From Allohahella marinimesophila (GTDB taxonomy: Bacteria > Pseudomonadota > Gammaproteobacteria > Pseudomonadales > Oleiphilaceae), in assembly GCF_039538005.1 (NCBI RefSeq), contig NZ_BAABBO010000001.1, forward strand, positions 372,001 to 436,000: a stretch of DNA of 64,000 nucleotides. The letters run 5' to 3'. The position numbers and the translations under genes were made by a program. Below are positions 25,472-33,630 of this stretch, in pieces. Each line of letters starts with the position of its first letter. Position 1 is the first letter of the stretch. The notes under the pieces were generated by a model. The model searched no databases. It was not told the DNA's origin and saw only the letters and a list, made by a program, of their open reading frames with translations.

Positions 25472-25765
25472 TTGATGCTCCTTGGTTGCGATGGATTCAG
25501 TGGAAGCATTTGACGGACACGTATTCGAAAAATGTAAATTCTTCTGTAAAGCTACTGTTTACCGCTCCTGAAATAAAAACGGATTTACTGCCGTTTTACC
25601 CGTAAAGCCCGGAATGGCAGGAGCTCGGCTCCTCGGGGAACCATACATTTCTGCATTCGTAAATAATTGGCTCGATTTCTGCTTGATCACCAGCTGGATA
25701 GTCAGCTGCACAGTTAAACAGTGCGAAATTCGATCAAGCATGAGGGCCTGGCCTTTGGTGATGTC
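25472..25765. other. Divergent intergenic region with two hairpins
   Basis: This 294-bp stretch separates the DUF805 gene from the phospholipase D gene and should hold both promoters. It contains a perfect hairpin, AAAACGG at 25576-25582 paired with CCGTTTT at 25591-25597. On the minus strand that hairpin is followed by TTTTTATTT, so it could end a leftward transcript. A second hairpin, AGGAGC-TCG-GCTCCT, lies nearby at about 25619-25633. I found no clear -35/-10 pair and no ORF with a ribosome site. Confidence 0.4.
25576..25597 (-). terminator. Possible intrinsic terminator, leftward
   Basis: A seven-base-pair stem (AAAACGG/CCGTTTT) with an 8-nt loop. Read leftward it is followed by five T residues and an A/T-rich run. 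It lies upstream of the DUF805 start, so it would stop antisense transcription or a short leader RNA rather than a known gene. Confidence 0.35.
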
Positions 25766-27919
25766 ATGACGACCGCTTCGTTGTTCAAGCCGGATGTCAA
25801 TTGTTGGCGCCACACCAGTGCCAGTTTTGCTGCCCCCGTTGTGGACTGTGAAAATTATTATCGAGCCCTGCACGAGGCTTTCAGTCGCGCCCGTCATTCC
25901 ATTTTCATTATTGGCTGGGACATAGACAGCAGAATACGTTTGCTCCGGGGGGATGAAGAACAGGCTTCAGACCTGCCATCGGTGGTCAGCGATCTGCTGG
26001 CTAAGTGTGCGCAAGACAATCCTGATCTACAGGTCTATCTGCTGCGATGGGATTCGTCGCTGGCCTTCCTGGGCATGCGCGAGCTCTGGGCGAAAGAGGT
26101 CTGGGACGAAAAAACGCCTGACAATGTGCACGTCCAACTCGATGCGACCATCCCCATGGGCGGCAGTCAGCATCAGAAGATAGTGATTATTGACGATGAA
26201 GTAGCTTTTTCGGGTGGGATGGATATTGCCGTTCATCGCTGGGATACCCGTGACCACAACCCCGATGAGGGGGAGCGAATCGAGGAAGATGGAACTTACG
26301 GCCCGCTCCATGATGTTCAGTGCGTCGTGGCAGGTCCAATCGTCCAGGATCTGGCGGAGCTAGTACGCTGGCGTTGGAAAAGACTGGCAGGTAGGGAAGC
26401 CATTCCATTCAGGGGCAATGCTGATGATGCTGCCAACGACATGCCTGCAAGTTGGCCGCCATCTGTAAGGCCGTTATTTCGTGATATTCCCTGCGCGATT
26501 GCGCGGACTATTCCATTTATGGATGACGTAGAGCCACAGCAGGAAGTCAGACGCATGCTGCTGGATCTCATCGATCAGGCCGAGGATCTGATTTACATCG
26601 AGAACCAGTTCGCCAGTCGAGAGGAAATTGCCGAACGATTGAATGAGAGACTGAAACAGTGTTCTCGCTTGCGGGTCTTACTAGTGAGCTCATATGAGCC
26701 TGAAGGCGCAGTTGAACGTGAAGCCTACTGGGCCAGCCGAGTCGCCTTCAAGAAGATACTCGAGGCCGGTATCGAGCCGGAGCGAATTCTCATGGCCTCC
26801 TCTTCAATCGAGGACGATCAGGGGAAGGTGACCTCCAAGCGTATTCACTCGAAGGTCATGTCCATAGATGACCGTTACCTGGTCATCGGGTCCTCCAATC
26901 TCTCCAACAGATCCATGACGCTCGACACAGAATGCGACCTGGTTTTTGAAGCAAGGAGCCCGGCGCAGCGAGAGCAGGTCGTGCAGGCTCGCAATGATCT
27001 TGTGCTCGAGCACTCCGGCTGTGAAGCGGCACAGTTGAGCAGCTATCTTGAGCCAGGAAAGCCGCTGCGAAATCTAGAGCACTGTCGCCAGCCTGGTCGT
27101 TATGGTTTGTCCGAGGTCGAGGACGAGCAATTCACGGATCAGTCTCTGCGTTCATTCATGCTACCGTTTTCCGATCCGGAGGAACCCTTAGTGCCCCCTT
27201 TACCACTCTTTAATGGAAAGCGAACCCAGATCAGCAACCCCAGCAAGAAAATGCTCATTTTTGGAGGCGTGGCCTTAGTGATATTGCTTCTGGCTGGTCT
27301 GGGCTATTACGCCAGTCAACATGTGTCCTGGCTGAACGCCGAAGCTGTCCAGGGTTTTCTGGAGGACACGAGAGGGACATATTGGGCGCTTCCGGCCGTG
27401 TGTGGCATTTACATCCTGGCTGGCATTCTGTTTTTTCCAGTGACAGTACTGTCAGTAGCGGTCGCCGCTGTGTTTGGTCCCCTATGGGGGCCAATTTATG
27501 GCATGGCAGGAGCGCTGTGCAGCGCCGCGCTATTATTTGGGGCAGGGCAGGCCATGGGTGGCGACAGCCTGAGTCGTATCGGCGGTAGCAAGGTCAAGCG
27601 TGTCGACAGGAAGTTCAGGGACAGTGGCATTATCGGGGTAGCCGCGATTCGTGTTATCCCAATTGCACCGTTCAGTCTGGTCAACCTGGTGGCGGGTTTC
27701 TCCTCCATCCGGTTTTATCAGTTCATCATGGGCACCTTCCTGGGCATGGCACCCCTTATGGTGGCGAAAGGCTTCGTGGGCGACTCGCTAGCGCAGATCG
27801 TCATCAGCCCGTCAGCTCAAAATATAGGCTATCTTACAGGAGGTATCGTGTTCTGGATCATACTGATATTCGCTTCTCAGAAACTCGTCAACCTATACCA
27901 GCAGCGTAAAACATCATGA
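25766..27919 (+). CDS. Phospholipase D-VTT/DedA domain fusion protein
   Basis: A 717-aa protein joining two units. Residues 25-470 are phospholipase D-like with two HKD motifs: HQKIVIIDD (His136, Lys138, Asp143) and HSKVMSIDD (about 360), each followed by a GG/GSSNLS segment. Residues about 495-715 are a membrane VTT (TVP38/TMEM64, SNARE-associated) domain with AVAAVFGPLWGPIYG and the later FKDSGI-like AIRVIPIAPFSLVN motif. It probably makes or remodels phospholipids such as cardiolipin and moves or scrambles them across the inner membrane. ATG 25766 is preferred; GTG 25721 is possible. It overlaps the next gene by ATGA. The domains are secure and the product is inferred. Confidence 0.88.
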   Translation: MTTASLFKPDVNCWRHTSASFAAPVVDCENYYRALHEAFSRARHSIFIIGWDIDSRIRLLRGDEEQASDLPSVVSDLLAKCAQDNPDLQVYLLRWDSSLAFLGMRELWAKEVWDEKTPDNVHVQLDATIPMGGSQHQKIVIIDDEVAFSGGMDIAVHRWDTRDHNPDEGERIEEDGTYGPLHDVQCVVAGPIVQDLAELVRWRWKRLAGREAIPFRGNADDAANDMPASWPPSVRPLFRDIPCAIARTIPFMDDVEPQQEVRRMLLDLIDQAEDLIYIENQFASREEIAERLNERLKQCSRLRVLLVSSYEPEGAVEREAYWASRVAFKKILEAGIEPERILMASSSIEDDQGKVTSKRIHSKVMSIDDRYLVIGSSNLSNRSMTLDTECDLVFEARSPAQREQVVQARNDLVLEHSGCEAAQLSSYLEPGKPLRNLEHCRQPGRYGLSEVEDEQFTDQSLRSFMLPFSDPEEPLVPPLPLFNGKRTQISNPSKKMLIFGGVALVILLLAGLGYYASQHVSWLNAEAVQGFLEDTRGTYWALPAVCGIYILAGILFFPVTVLSVAVAAVFGPLWGPIYGMAGALCSAALLFGAGQAMGGDSLSRIGGSKVKRVDRKFRDSGIIGVAAIRVIPIAPFSLVNLVAGFSSIRFYQFIMGTFLGMAPLMVAKGFVGDSLAQIVISPSAQNIGYLTGGIVFWIILIFASQKLVNLYQQRKTS

Positions 27920-28632
27920 GCATTCGAGTAGTCACTTATAATATTCATAGCGGCGTCGGCGTAGATGGTAAGCAAAGCTATAAGCGCATTGGTGAATTTC
28001 TGGCTGAGCGCAAGGTAGATGTCGTCCTTCTGCAAGAGATGGATACTCGTCCGGCGGAGCGGGACGGCGACCAGGACATCAAGGATCTCTGCGCTGATCA
28101 TTTTGTTCAGTTGGTATCCTCGCCGGCTCTTGCCAGTGAACACGGTTGGTACGGGAATGCCGTTTTGACGCGCTTCCCGGTCAGCTTCAATCAGACGATT
28201 GACGTGACTCATGCCGGGCGACAACCGCGCAATATACAGGAGGTCATCGTGCAGACGCCCAGCGGACCTCTACATCTTCTGAACGCGCACAAAGGTCTCA
28301 AGCGTATAGAACGCAGTGCACAATTCGAGAAGCTCAGTAGTCACCTCCGGCGTCTCGAAATGGGGCAGGCTGCGCCACTACTGGTGGGCGGAGACTTCAA
28401 TGAATGGCAGATTTTTTCCAAGCTTCTGCGAAATGTGAACCGCCTGCTGACACCGCATCCAGTGGGGGCGACTTTTCCGACACGCTGGCCAATATTCGGG
28501 CTGGACAGACTCTGGTCCGGTCCTGGCATGACGGTACACTCCGCCCGTGTGCTCAAGACGCCGGAGACGCGCTTCTTTTCAGATCATTACCCTATCGAGG
28601 CTGATATTTCCTTTGCAGCAAGGGCAGCCTGA
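27916..28632 (+). CDS. Endonuclease/exonuclease/phosphatase-family protein
   Basis: A 238-aa EEP-fold hydrolase: N-terminal VVTYNIHSGVG, LLQEMDTRP (the catalytic Glu), GGDFNEW and FSDHYPIEADI, with the terminal His-Asp pair. It is coupled by a 4-nt overlap to the phospholipase D-VTT gene, and this pairing suggests a phospholipid or phosphatidyl-phosphate substrate rather than DNA. There is no signal peptide. The C-terminus overlaps a hairpin shared with the nadE end. The fold is secure; the substrate is inferred. Confidence 0.88.
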   Translation: MSIRVVTYNIHSGVGVDGKQSYKRIGEFLAERKVDVVLLQEMDTRPAERDGDQDIKDLCADHFVQLVSSPALASEHGWYGNAVLTRFPVSFNQTIDVTHAGRQPRNIQEVIVQTPSGPLHLLNAHKGLKRIERSAQFEKLSSHLRRLEMGQAAPLLVGGDFNEWQIFSKLLRNVNRLLTPHPVGATFPTRWPIFGLDRLWSGPGMTVHSARVLKTPETRFFSDHYPIEADISFAARAA

Positions 28633-28639
28633 AGGCTGC
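28624..28639. terminator. Hairpin over the EEP stop codon
   Basis: GCAGCCT at 28624-28630 pairs perfectly with AGGCTGC at 28633-28639 around a 2-nt centre. The stem includes the TGA stop of the rightward gene and precedes the end of the convergent nadE by 19 nt. There is no long T-tract; TTGGGTT follows. It is probably a shared 3' end for both transcripts. Confidence 0.45.
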
Positions 28640-28657
28640 TTGGGTTGCTGCCTGTTT

Positions 28658-30724
28658 TCAGGAATGTTTTGGAATGTCTTCGATCAGCTTCAACCAGAGA
28701 GTGGCCTCGCCGTCGCTAGGTGCCCGCCAGTCGCCCCTTGGCGAGAGCGATCCGCCAGAGCCGACCTTGGGGCCATCCGGCAGGGCAGAACGCTTGAACT
28801 GACTGATCTTGAAGAAGCGGAAGCAGAATACTTCCAGCCAATGCCGAATCTCCTCGAGTGTGTACTGCTTCCTGGCTGACTCCGGCACTGTACTCGGCCA
28901 GTCACCCTGTTTGGCATCCTGCCAGGCATGTAGCGCCATGAACGCCACTTTCGGCGGCGAGAAACCAAAGCGGGTAATGTAGTACATATTGAAGTCCTGC
29001 AGCTCGTAGGGCCCGACCTTGGATTCAGTCAATTGCGCAGGCTCGTCCGAGTCAGCATCGCCCGGGACGAGTTCGGGCGATATTTCAGTATCGACGATGG
29101 ATACCAGGATCTCATTGGTGGAGGCGGAGAATTCGTCGCCTGCCGCTATCCATCGAATCAGATGCTGAATCAGCGTTTTCGGCACGCTGCAGTTGACGTT
29201 GTAATGGGACATGTGATCCCCCACACCGTAGGTCATCCATCCAAGTGCAATTTCGGACAGATCGCCGGTGCCTAGCACGATCGCATTATTCTGCCCGGCC
29301 AATCTGAACAGATGCGACGTGCGCTCCCCGGCCTGCACATTTTCGAAAGTGACATCATAGACTGCTTCACCCCGGCTGAAGGGATGGTCGATATCCTCCA
29401 GCATCTGCCTGCAGGACGGGCGAATATCAATTTCCTTGCTGCTGACGCCCAGACTGTTCATGAGGGCGTGCGCATTATTCTTCGTCTTCGTGCTAGTGGC
29501 GAAGCCTGGCATCGTGTACGCAAGAATATTTTTTCGCGGCAGTTTGAGCCTGTCCATCGTGCGCGCAGCGACGATAAGCGCATGAGTAGAGTCGAGACCA
29601 CCTGAGACGCCAATGACCAGCTTTTCAAAACCCGACGATTTCAGCCGCTTTGCAAGACCGTGCACCTGAATGTTATAGGTTTCGAAGCAGCGCTGATCCA
29701 GGTTATGAGGATTGCTGGGAACATATGGAAAGCGGTCTATCTGACGCCTGAGCGGCAAACTGGCCCGAACTGGTTTCAACTCGAAGCTTATCCGTCTGAT
29801 GGCAGTCACCTCATCCTGATGGGCAACCACAGCATCCTGGAAGGTAGTCAGTCGCATTCGGTCCTGAGCGAGGCGCTCCAGATCGATGTCGCATACCAGC
29901 AATTGCTCCTCATCGAGAAAGCGCTCTGTTTCGCCGAGCTTGTCGTTGTTCTCGTAAATCATGGCATGGCCGTCCCAGGCCAGATCTGTGGTCGACTCGC
30001 CAAAGCCGGCGGCGGTATAAAGATAGGCCGCCACGCAGGCGCCCGATTGTCTCGCGCAGAGATCCGAGCGATAGCGCGCCTTGTCGACGGTGATGTTGCT
30101 AGCCGAAAGGTTGGTCAGGACAGTGGCGCCCGCCAGTGCCGCATAGGTGCTTGGTGGGATAGGCCCCCAGACGTCTTCACATATCTCGGCATGGAGACGA
30201 AAGTTCGGCACGTCCACCGCATCGAATATGATATCTGGTCCGAAAGGCAGGACTTCGCCGAATAGTCTCACTTCACGAAGGCCGCAGTCCCTGCCTGAAC
30301 TGAAATGGCGTTTCTCATAAAACTCCCTGTAGTTCGGCAAATAGGACTTCGGGATGACGCCGAGTATGCGACCCCGGTGGACGGCGATGGCACAGTTGAA
30401 AAGCCGACCTTCGATGCGAAGTGGTGCGCCGATGAGCAGGACAGGCATGAGTGATGTGCTGGCTTCGACAATGCGTTCGATCGCTATGAGGCAGCCGTCG
30501 AGCAGGGCCTCCTGATGGAAGAGGTCACCACAGGTGTAGGCGCTGATGCACAGTTCTGGGAACAGACACAGTGCCGCTTGCTGGCCGTCTGCCTGTCTCG
30601 CAAGATCGATGATTCTTCCGGAATTGAATTCGGGATCAGCCACCTTGACCTGCGGTATGCCGACAGCTGTTCTGACGTAGCCGTGATGGTAGATGTCGTT
30701 GAAACGCTTGGCGGACTCACTCAC
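28658..30724 (-). CDS. nadE: Glutamine-dependent NAD+ synthetase
   Basis: A 688-aa two-domain enzyme that makes NAD+ from deamido-NAD, ATP and glutamine. The N-terminal nitrilase domain has the Glu/Lys/Cys triad: LFPELCISAY, VIPKSYLPNYRE, AEICEDVWGP. The C-terminal synthetase has the PP-loop VIGVSGGLDSTHAL and GTGDLSEIALGW. The start GTG 30724 has GGGA eight bases before it; TTG 30730 is also possible. It overlaps the end of the upstream isochorismatase gene by 8 nt, so the two are co-translated, fitting a shared role in nicotinamide metabolism. The call is secure. Confidence 0.94.
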   Translation of the reverse strand: MSESAKRFNDIYHHGYVRTAVGIPQVKVADPEFNSGRIIDLARQADGQQAALCLFPELCISAYTCGDLFHQEALLDGCLIAIERIVEASTSLMPVLLIGAPLRIEGRLFNCAIAVHRGRILGVIPKSYLPNYREFYEKRHFSSGRDCGLREVRLFGEVLPFGPDIIFDAVDVPNFRLHAEICEDVWGPIPPSTYAALAGATVLTNLSASNITVDKARYRSDLCARQSGACVAAYLYTAAGFGESTTDLAWDGHAMIYENNDKLGETERFLDEEQLLVCDIDLERLAQDRMRLTTFQDAVVAHQDEVTAIRRISFELKPVRASLPLRRQIDRFPYVPSNPHNLDQRCFETYNIQVHGLAKRLKSSGFEKLVIGVSGGLDSTHALIVAARTMDRLKLPRKNILAYTMPGFATSTKTKNNAHALMNSLGVSSKEIDIRPSCRQMLEDIDHPFSRGEAVYDVTFENVQAGERTSHLFRLAGQNNAIVLGTGDLSEIALGWMTYGVGDHMSHYNVNCSVPKTLIQHLIRWIAAGDEFSASTNEILVSIVDTEISPELVPGDADSDEPAQLTESKVGPYELQDFNMYYITRFGFSPPKVAFMALHAWQDAKQGDWPSTVPESARKQYTLEEIRHWLEVFCFRFFKISQFKRSALPDGPKVGSGGSLSPRGDWRAPSDGEATLWLKLIEDIPKHS

Positions 30725-31295
30725 TGTCAAAATCCCATGTCATGTTGTCGGTATCCACGATTTTCGCCTTGCAGGCGCGCTCTAGATGCTGGAGTGTGAA
30801 ACGCTTCGTGCCATCTTCGACGCAAGCCACACAGTCCTGTGGGACTACGATATCATAGTCGCGCATGTAGGCATCCTGGGCGGTAAACAGGACGCAGATA
30901 TCGGCAGTGATGCCTGTGAGAATCAGATGCCTGGCACCCATGTTCCGGAGCAGGATCTCGAGCGTCGTTCCGTAAAAGCCAGAGTGTTTTGATTTGATGA
31001 CGAAGTAGTCCTGATCATCTGGTTCGAGCAGCTCTACAAGTGGCTGTCCACGGACATCGTCTTTCAGACAGTGTTCGACGATCTGCGCAAAATTGGAGCG
31101 CCATTTGCCGAAATTGTCGTTCACATAGACCACAGGGACTTGTCGTTGTCTGGCTTCTTTCTTGAGTCTTGCAATCGACCGGGCAGCTTCCACTGCACCT
31201 GGCAGCATGGCCTCACCATCGTCGAATTCCAGATCGTTCATCATATCGATGATCAACAGGACAACTGGCGAATTTTCCGGAAAGGATTCAGACAT
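30717..31295 (-). CDS. Isochorismatase-family cysteine hydrolase
   Basis: A 192-aa cytoplasmic hydrolase with the family triad: Asp17 (LLIIDMMND), Lys101 (FVIKSKHSGF) and Cys134 (GITADICVLF), including the cis-peptide neighbourhood. Nicotinamidases and isochorismatases share it. The overlap with nadE makes nicotinamidase, which would feed nicotinic acid to NAD synthesis, a reasonable guess, but the sequence is not close enough to be sure. Start 31295 has GGAG seven bases upstream. A longer reading to 31439 has no ribosome site. Confidence 0.83.
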   Translation of the reverse strand: MSESFPENSPVVLLIIDMMNDLEFDDGEAMLPGAVEAARSIARLKKEARQRQVPVVYVNDNFGKWRSNFAQIVEHCLKDDVRGQPLVELLEPDDQDYFVIKSKHSGFYGTTLEILLRNMGARHLILTGITADICVLFTAQDAYMRDYDIVVPQDCVACVEDGTKRFTLQHLERACKAKIVDTDNMTWDFDSE

Positions 31296-31453
31296 TGGAC
31301 GTCTCCATTGCGTAAACAGGAGTAACAGCTCTGCGTAGGCCCAACTGACGCCTGGATACACAGCTTGCATCGGGATACGTAACAGGGCGTGAGGGCGGTT
31401 TGCCTCAGACTCATTCGTATGGCATGAGTACAGGCGCAAGAGAGGACTGACTA

Positions 31454-31669
31454 ATGAAAAACAGGATCGAAATTGTTGAAAATCTGCTATTGGCCAGTGT
31501 CAGCAGCGGAGACTTCAGCGACCTGAATGAAGCGGAAGAGGCGGTCAAGGCCTGGCTGCAGCATCGGTCGCCGAACGGCCAGTCGATTGCGCCCTCGCTG
31601 AAGGGCGACATGACGGAAGAGGGCGATGCCGAATACCAGGATCAGGCGATGAGAAGTGTCGACGCCTGA
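31454..31669 (+). CDS. Small hypothetical protein (71 aa)
   Basis: A 71-aa acidic, soluble protein with a helical pattern (IEIVENLLLASVSSGD, LNEAEEAVKAWLQH). It has an AGGACT-like ribosome site about 6-9 nt before the start and is divergent from the isochorismatase gene. It has no recognised family or membrane segment. The 3' end contributes to a long inverted repeat with the convergent DMT transporter gene. It is likely real because of the start context and the compact location, but unproven. Confidence 0.55.
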   Translation: MKNRIEIVENLLLASVSSGDFSDLNEAEEAVKAWLQHRSPNGQSIAPSLKGDMTEEGDAEYQDQAMRSVDA

Positions 31670-31699
31670 CGCTACCGGGATACTTGGTTATGAGGCGTC
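31661..31699. terminator. Inverted repeat joining two convergent 3' ends
   Basis: GACGCCT at 31661-31667 pairs with AGGCGTC at 31693-31699. The loop of 25 nt spans the stop codons of the 71-aa gene and of the DMT transporter. There is no T-tract. It is one of several such elements at convergent ends in this window. Confidence 0.4.
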
Positions 31700-32587
31700 C
31701 TTTCGCTTGCTGAACAGCGCCTTGATGACAGGCCAGCGGGCGATGAGCATGGCACCGAATATCAGCAGGCAGCCAGTCAGCTGAGCTGTGTTTAGTGTTT
31801 CTCCGAGCCAGAAAGCAGCCAGCAAGGCGGTAAACACCGGCTCCAGGGTCAGTATCACGGCGGCGTGGTTTGCTGAAGACAGGGCCTGAGCATGGGTCTG
31901 CAGGTAGAATCGCATGGCAGTGGCCAGCACCAGGCTGGCCAGAAGCCATCCCCAGATGACCGGACTGATGCTACCTGGCCATGACTCCACAAGGGCGGAT
32001 ATCACCAGGGTGACGAGACCTACCATGGCGAGCTGGGTAATCGTTAGCGGCAGCGCGGGCAATAGACGCACAGCGCGGCCGGTCAGGGTGAAGTGTATAG
32101 CGAAGAGTACTGCAGCCACTGCAAATAGCAGGTGCCCCGGGTCAGGCTGTGTCAGATCATCGGTGGCCAGGAATACCAGCCCGGCGGCCGATACCGGCAG
32201 TGAATACCATTGCGCACGCTGAGGCAGTTCGCGGTAAATCAGCCAGCCGGCCACAGGTACGAGCACGATGGCAAGACTGGTGATGAAGGCACCGACGCCA
32301 ACATGCTCCGTTCTTTGCAGCGCATGGATCCACACTACCAGCGCGAGCGAGAAACAGATGGCAGACGGCAGACCGGCTTGCCACTGTGATTTCGTCGTCG
32401 TCATCATGTGATTCCTGGACAGCAGTGCCAGGAGTACCGCAGCGCCCAGGAAGCGTATACCGATAAACAGCAGGGGAGGCATGCCCTGCAGAGTTTCTCG
32501 TGAAAAAATCCAGCCCGCTGCAGCGAGCAGGGTGACGATGACAAGCAGAAGATCTGCCTTGAGTGGCTGAGCCTGGATGGTCTGCAT
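31688..32587 (-). CDS. EamA/DMT-family transporter
   Basis: A 299-aa membrane protein with ten predicted helices in two EamA repeats, for example LLLVIVTLLAAAGWIFSRE and GVGAFITSLAIVLVPVAG in the first half and LVLATAMRFYLQTHAQALSSA with ILTLEPVFTALLAAFWLGE in the second. The LEPVFTALLAAFWLGE segment is typical. It probably exports a metabolite such as an amino acid; the substrate cannot be read. The start at 32587 (MQTIQAQ) is preferred over a longer non-membrane extension to 32692. It is divergent, by 33 nt, from the next gene. The family is secure. Confidence 0.88.
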   Translation of the reverse strand: MQTIQAQPLKADLLLVIVTLLAAAGWIFSRETLQGMPPLLFIGIRFLGAAVLLALLSRNHMMTTTKSQWQAGLPSAICFSLALVVWIHALQRTEHVGVGAFITSLAIVLVPVAGWLIYRELPQRAQWYSLPVSAAGLVFLATDDLTQPDPGHLLFAVAAVLFAIHFTLTGRAVRLLPALPLTITQLAMVGLVTLVISALVESWPGSISPVIWGWLLASLVLATAMRFYLQTHAQALSSANHAAVILTLEPVFTALLAAFWLGETLNTAQLTGCLLIFGAMLIARWPVIKALFSKRKDAS

Positions 32588-32620
32588 AATGTGCTCTGGT
32601 GTGCGGGCCGGGCAGTTTAC

Positions 32621-33577
32621 ATGGCGAACAGGCGTGGAGACCAGTTTTTGGCCGATGAACTGAATAATGTGGAGCAACGTGACGTGCAGCATCAGCCTGA
32701 ACGACAGAACATTGAAGTCGAGTTACGTGCAATTGTGAAGACTCACTTTGTCGCCGCTCGCGCTCGTGTGGGTGACGTCTCCAAGGGCGAACTGTTATCC
32801 GCCCGTTCTATTGCCAGACGGCACTGGCAATACCGCCGTGATATTCCCAGGGATCTTGTCAGCATGCCGCGGACCGTGTGGCGTGGGATGAGAGGATTGC
32901 TGCGCCGCAGTGGACCTGAGGAATCCGGCAGTCCAAAAGTATTGAGCGGTATGGAAGCGGCCATGCTGATTGTCATTCGCAATGACCTGCTCGATCTTCC
33001 AGGTCTTCAGTTCAAGCTGCATGAGCGACTGCTGGAGGCCGATCCTCAGCTCGACGATGCCCAGGCGCTGCTCCAGGAACTGGCTGGCGAAGACCGCCTT
33101 GACGCGGTGGAGCGCTACCTGGCGGGTGAGCTCGAGCGGCTGAGTACGCCCAGCGAGGGCACAAGGGATCTCCTGGTGTTCATGCTCATCGGTGTGATCT
33201 CTCGAGGCAGCGGGCTCAACGCGACCTTCGGTAGTGCGCTGGCAGCTGGCAGCGCCACAGCTTCAGCAGTCTACGTGGCTTCGCAGTCATGGTGGGGCGC
33301 ACTGTGGCTGCAGTTCAGCGGCATGCCAGCCTGGGTCAGTGTAGCTGGTGCCGTTGGTGGCCTGGGTGTCGCCGTGGTGCTGACGCCAGCGCTTGCGCCC
33401 TTGAGTGAGTGGCTGGTGAACCGCTGGCGTGGCGAACGCTATCTGCACGATCTGGTAGATCAGGTTGAACATAACCTGTTGGAAAATCGCAAGGATGGGC
33501 TCGATCTCGCAGGCAGGCTTGCGGGGCTTGCGCAGTTTGCGCCGGACCTGCTCGCGCTGCTCAGAGCCATCCGCTAG
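32621..33577 (+). CDS. Membrane-associated protein of unknown function
   Basis: A 318-aa protein. Residues 1-110 are basic and charged (IARRHWQYRRDIPRDL). Residues 110-190 are helical and acidic. A hydrophobic, Gly/Ala-rich stretch (GSALAAGSATASAVYVASQSWW; VSVAGAVGGLGVAVVLTP) forms two or three membrane segments near 210-265. The tail is amphipathic (LAGRLAGLAQFAPDLLALL). ATG 32621 is chosen over 32591. No family was recognised. It is in the same direction as the C13 peptidase gene 53 nt downstream and may belong to it. Confidence 0.65.
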   Translation: MANRRGDQFLADELNNVEQRDVQHQPERQNIEVELRAIVKTHFVAARARVGDVSKGELLSARSIARRHWQYRRDIPRDLVSMPRTVWRGMRGLLRRSGPEESGSPKVLSGMEAAMLIVIRNDLLDLPGLQFKLHERLLEADPQLDDAQALLQELAGEDRLDAVERYLAGELERLSTPSEGTRDLLVFMLIGVISRGSGLNATFGSALAAGSATASAVYVASQSWWGALWLQFSGMPAWVSVAGAVGGLGVAVVLTPALAPLSEWLVNRWRGERYLHDLVDQVEHNLLENRKDGLDLAGRLAGLAQFAPDLLALLRAIR

Positions 33578-33630
33578 TGTGCCGGATCGTCCGCTGCTAG
33601 GATGATCTGCTTTTATTCGGGATATCGGGC

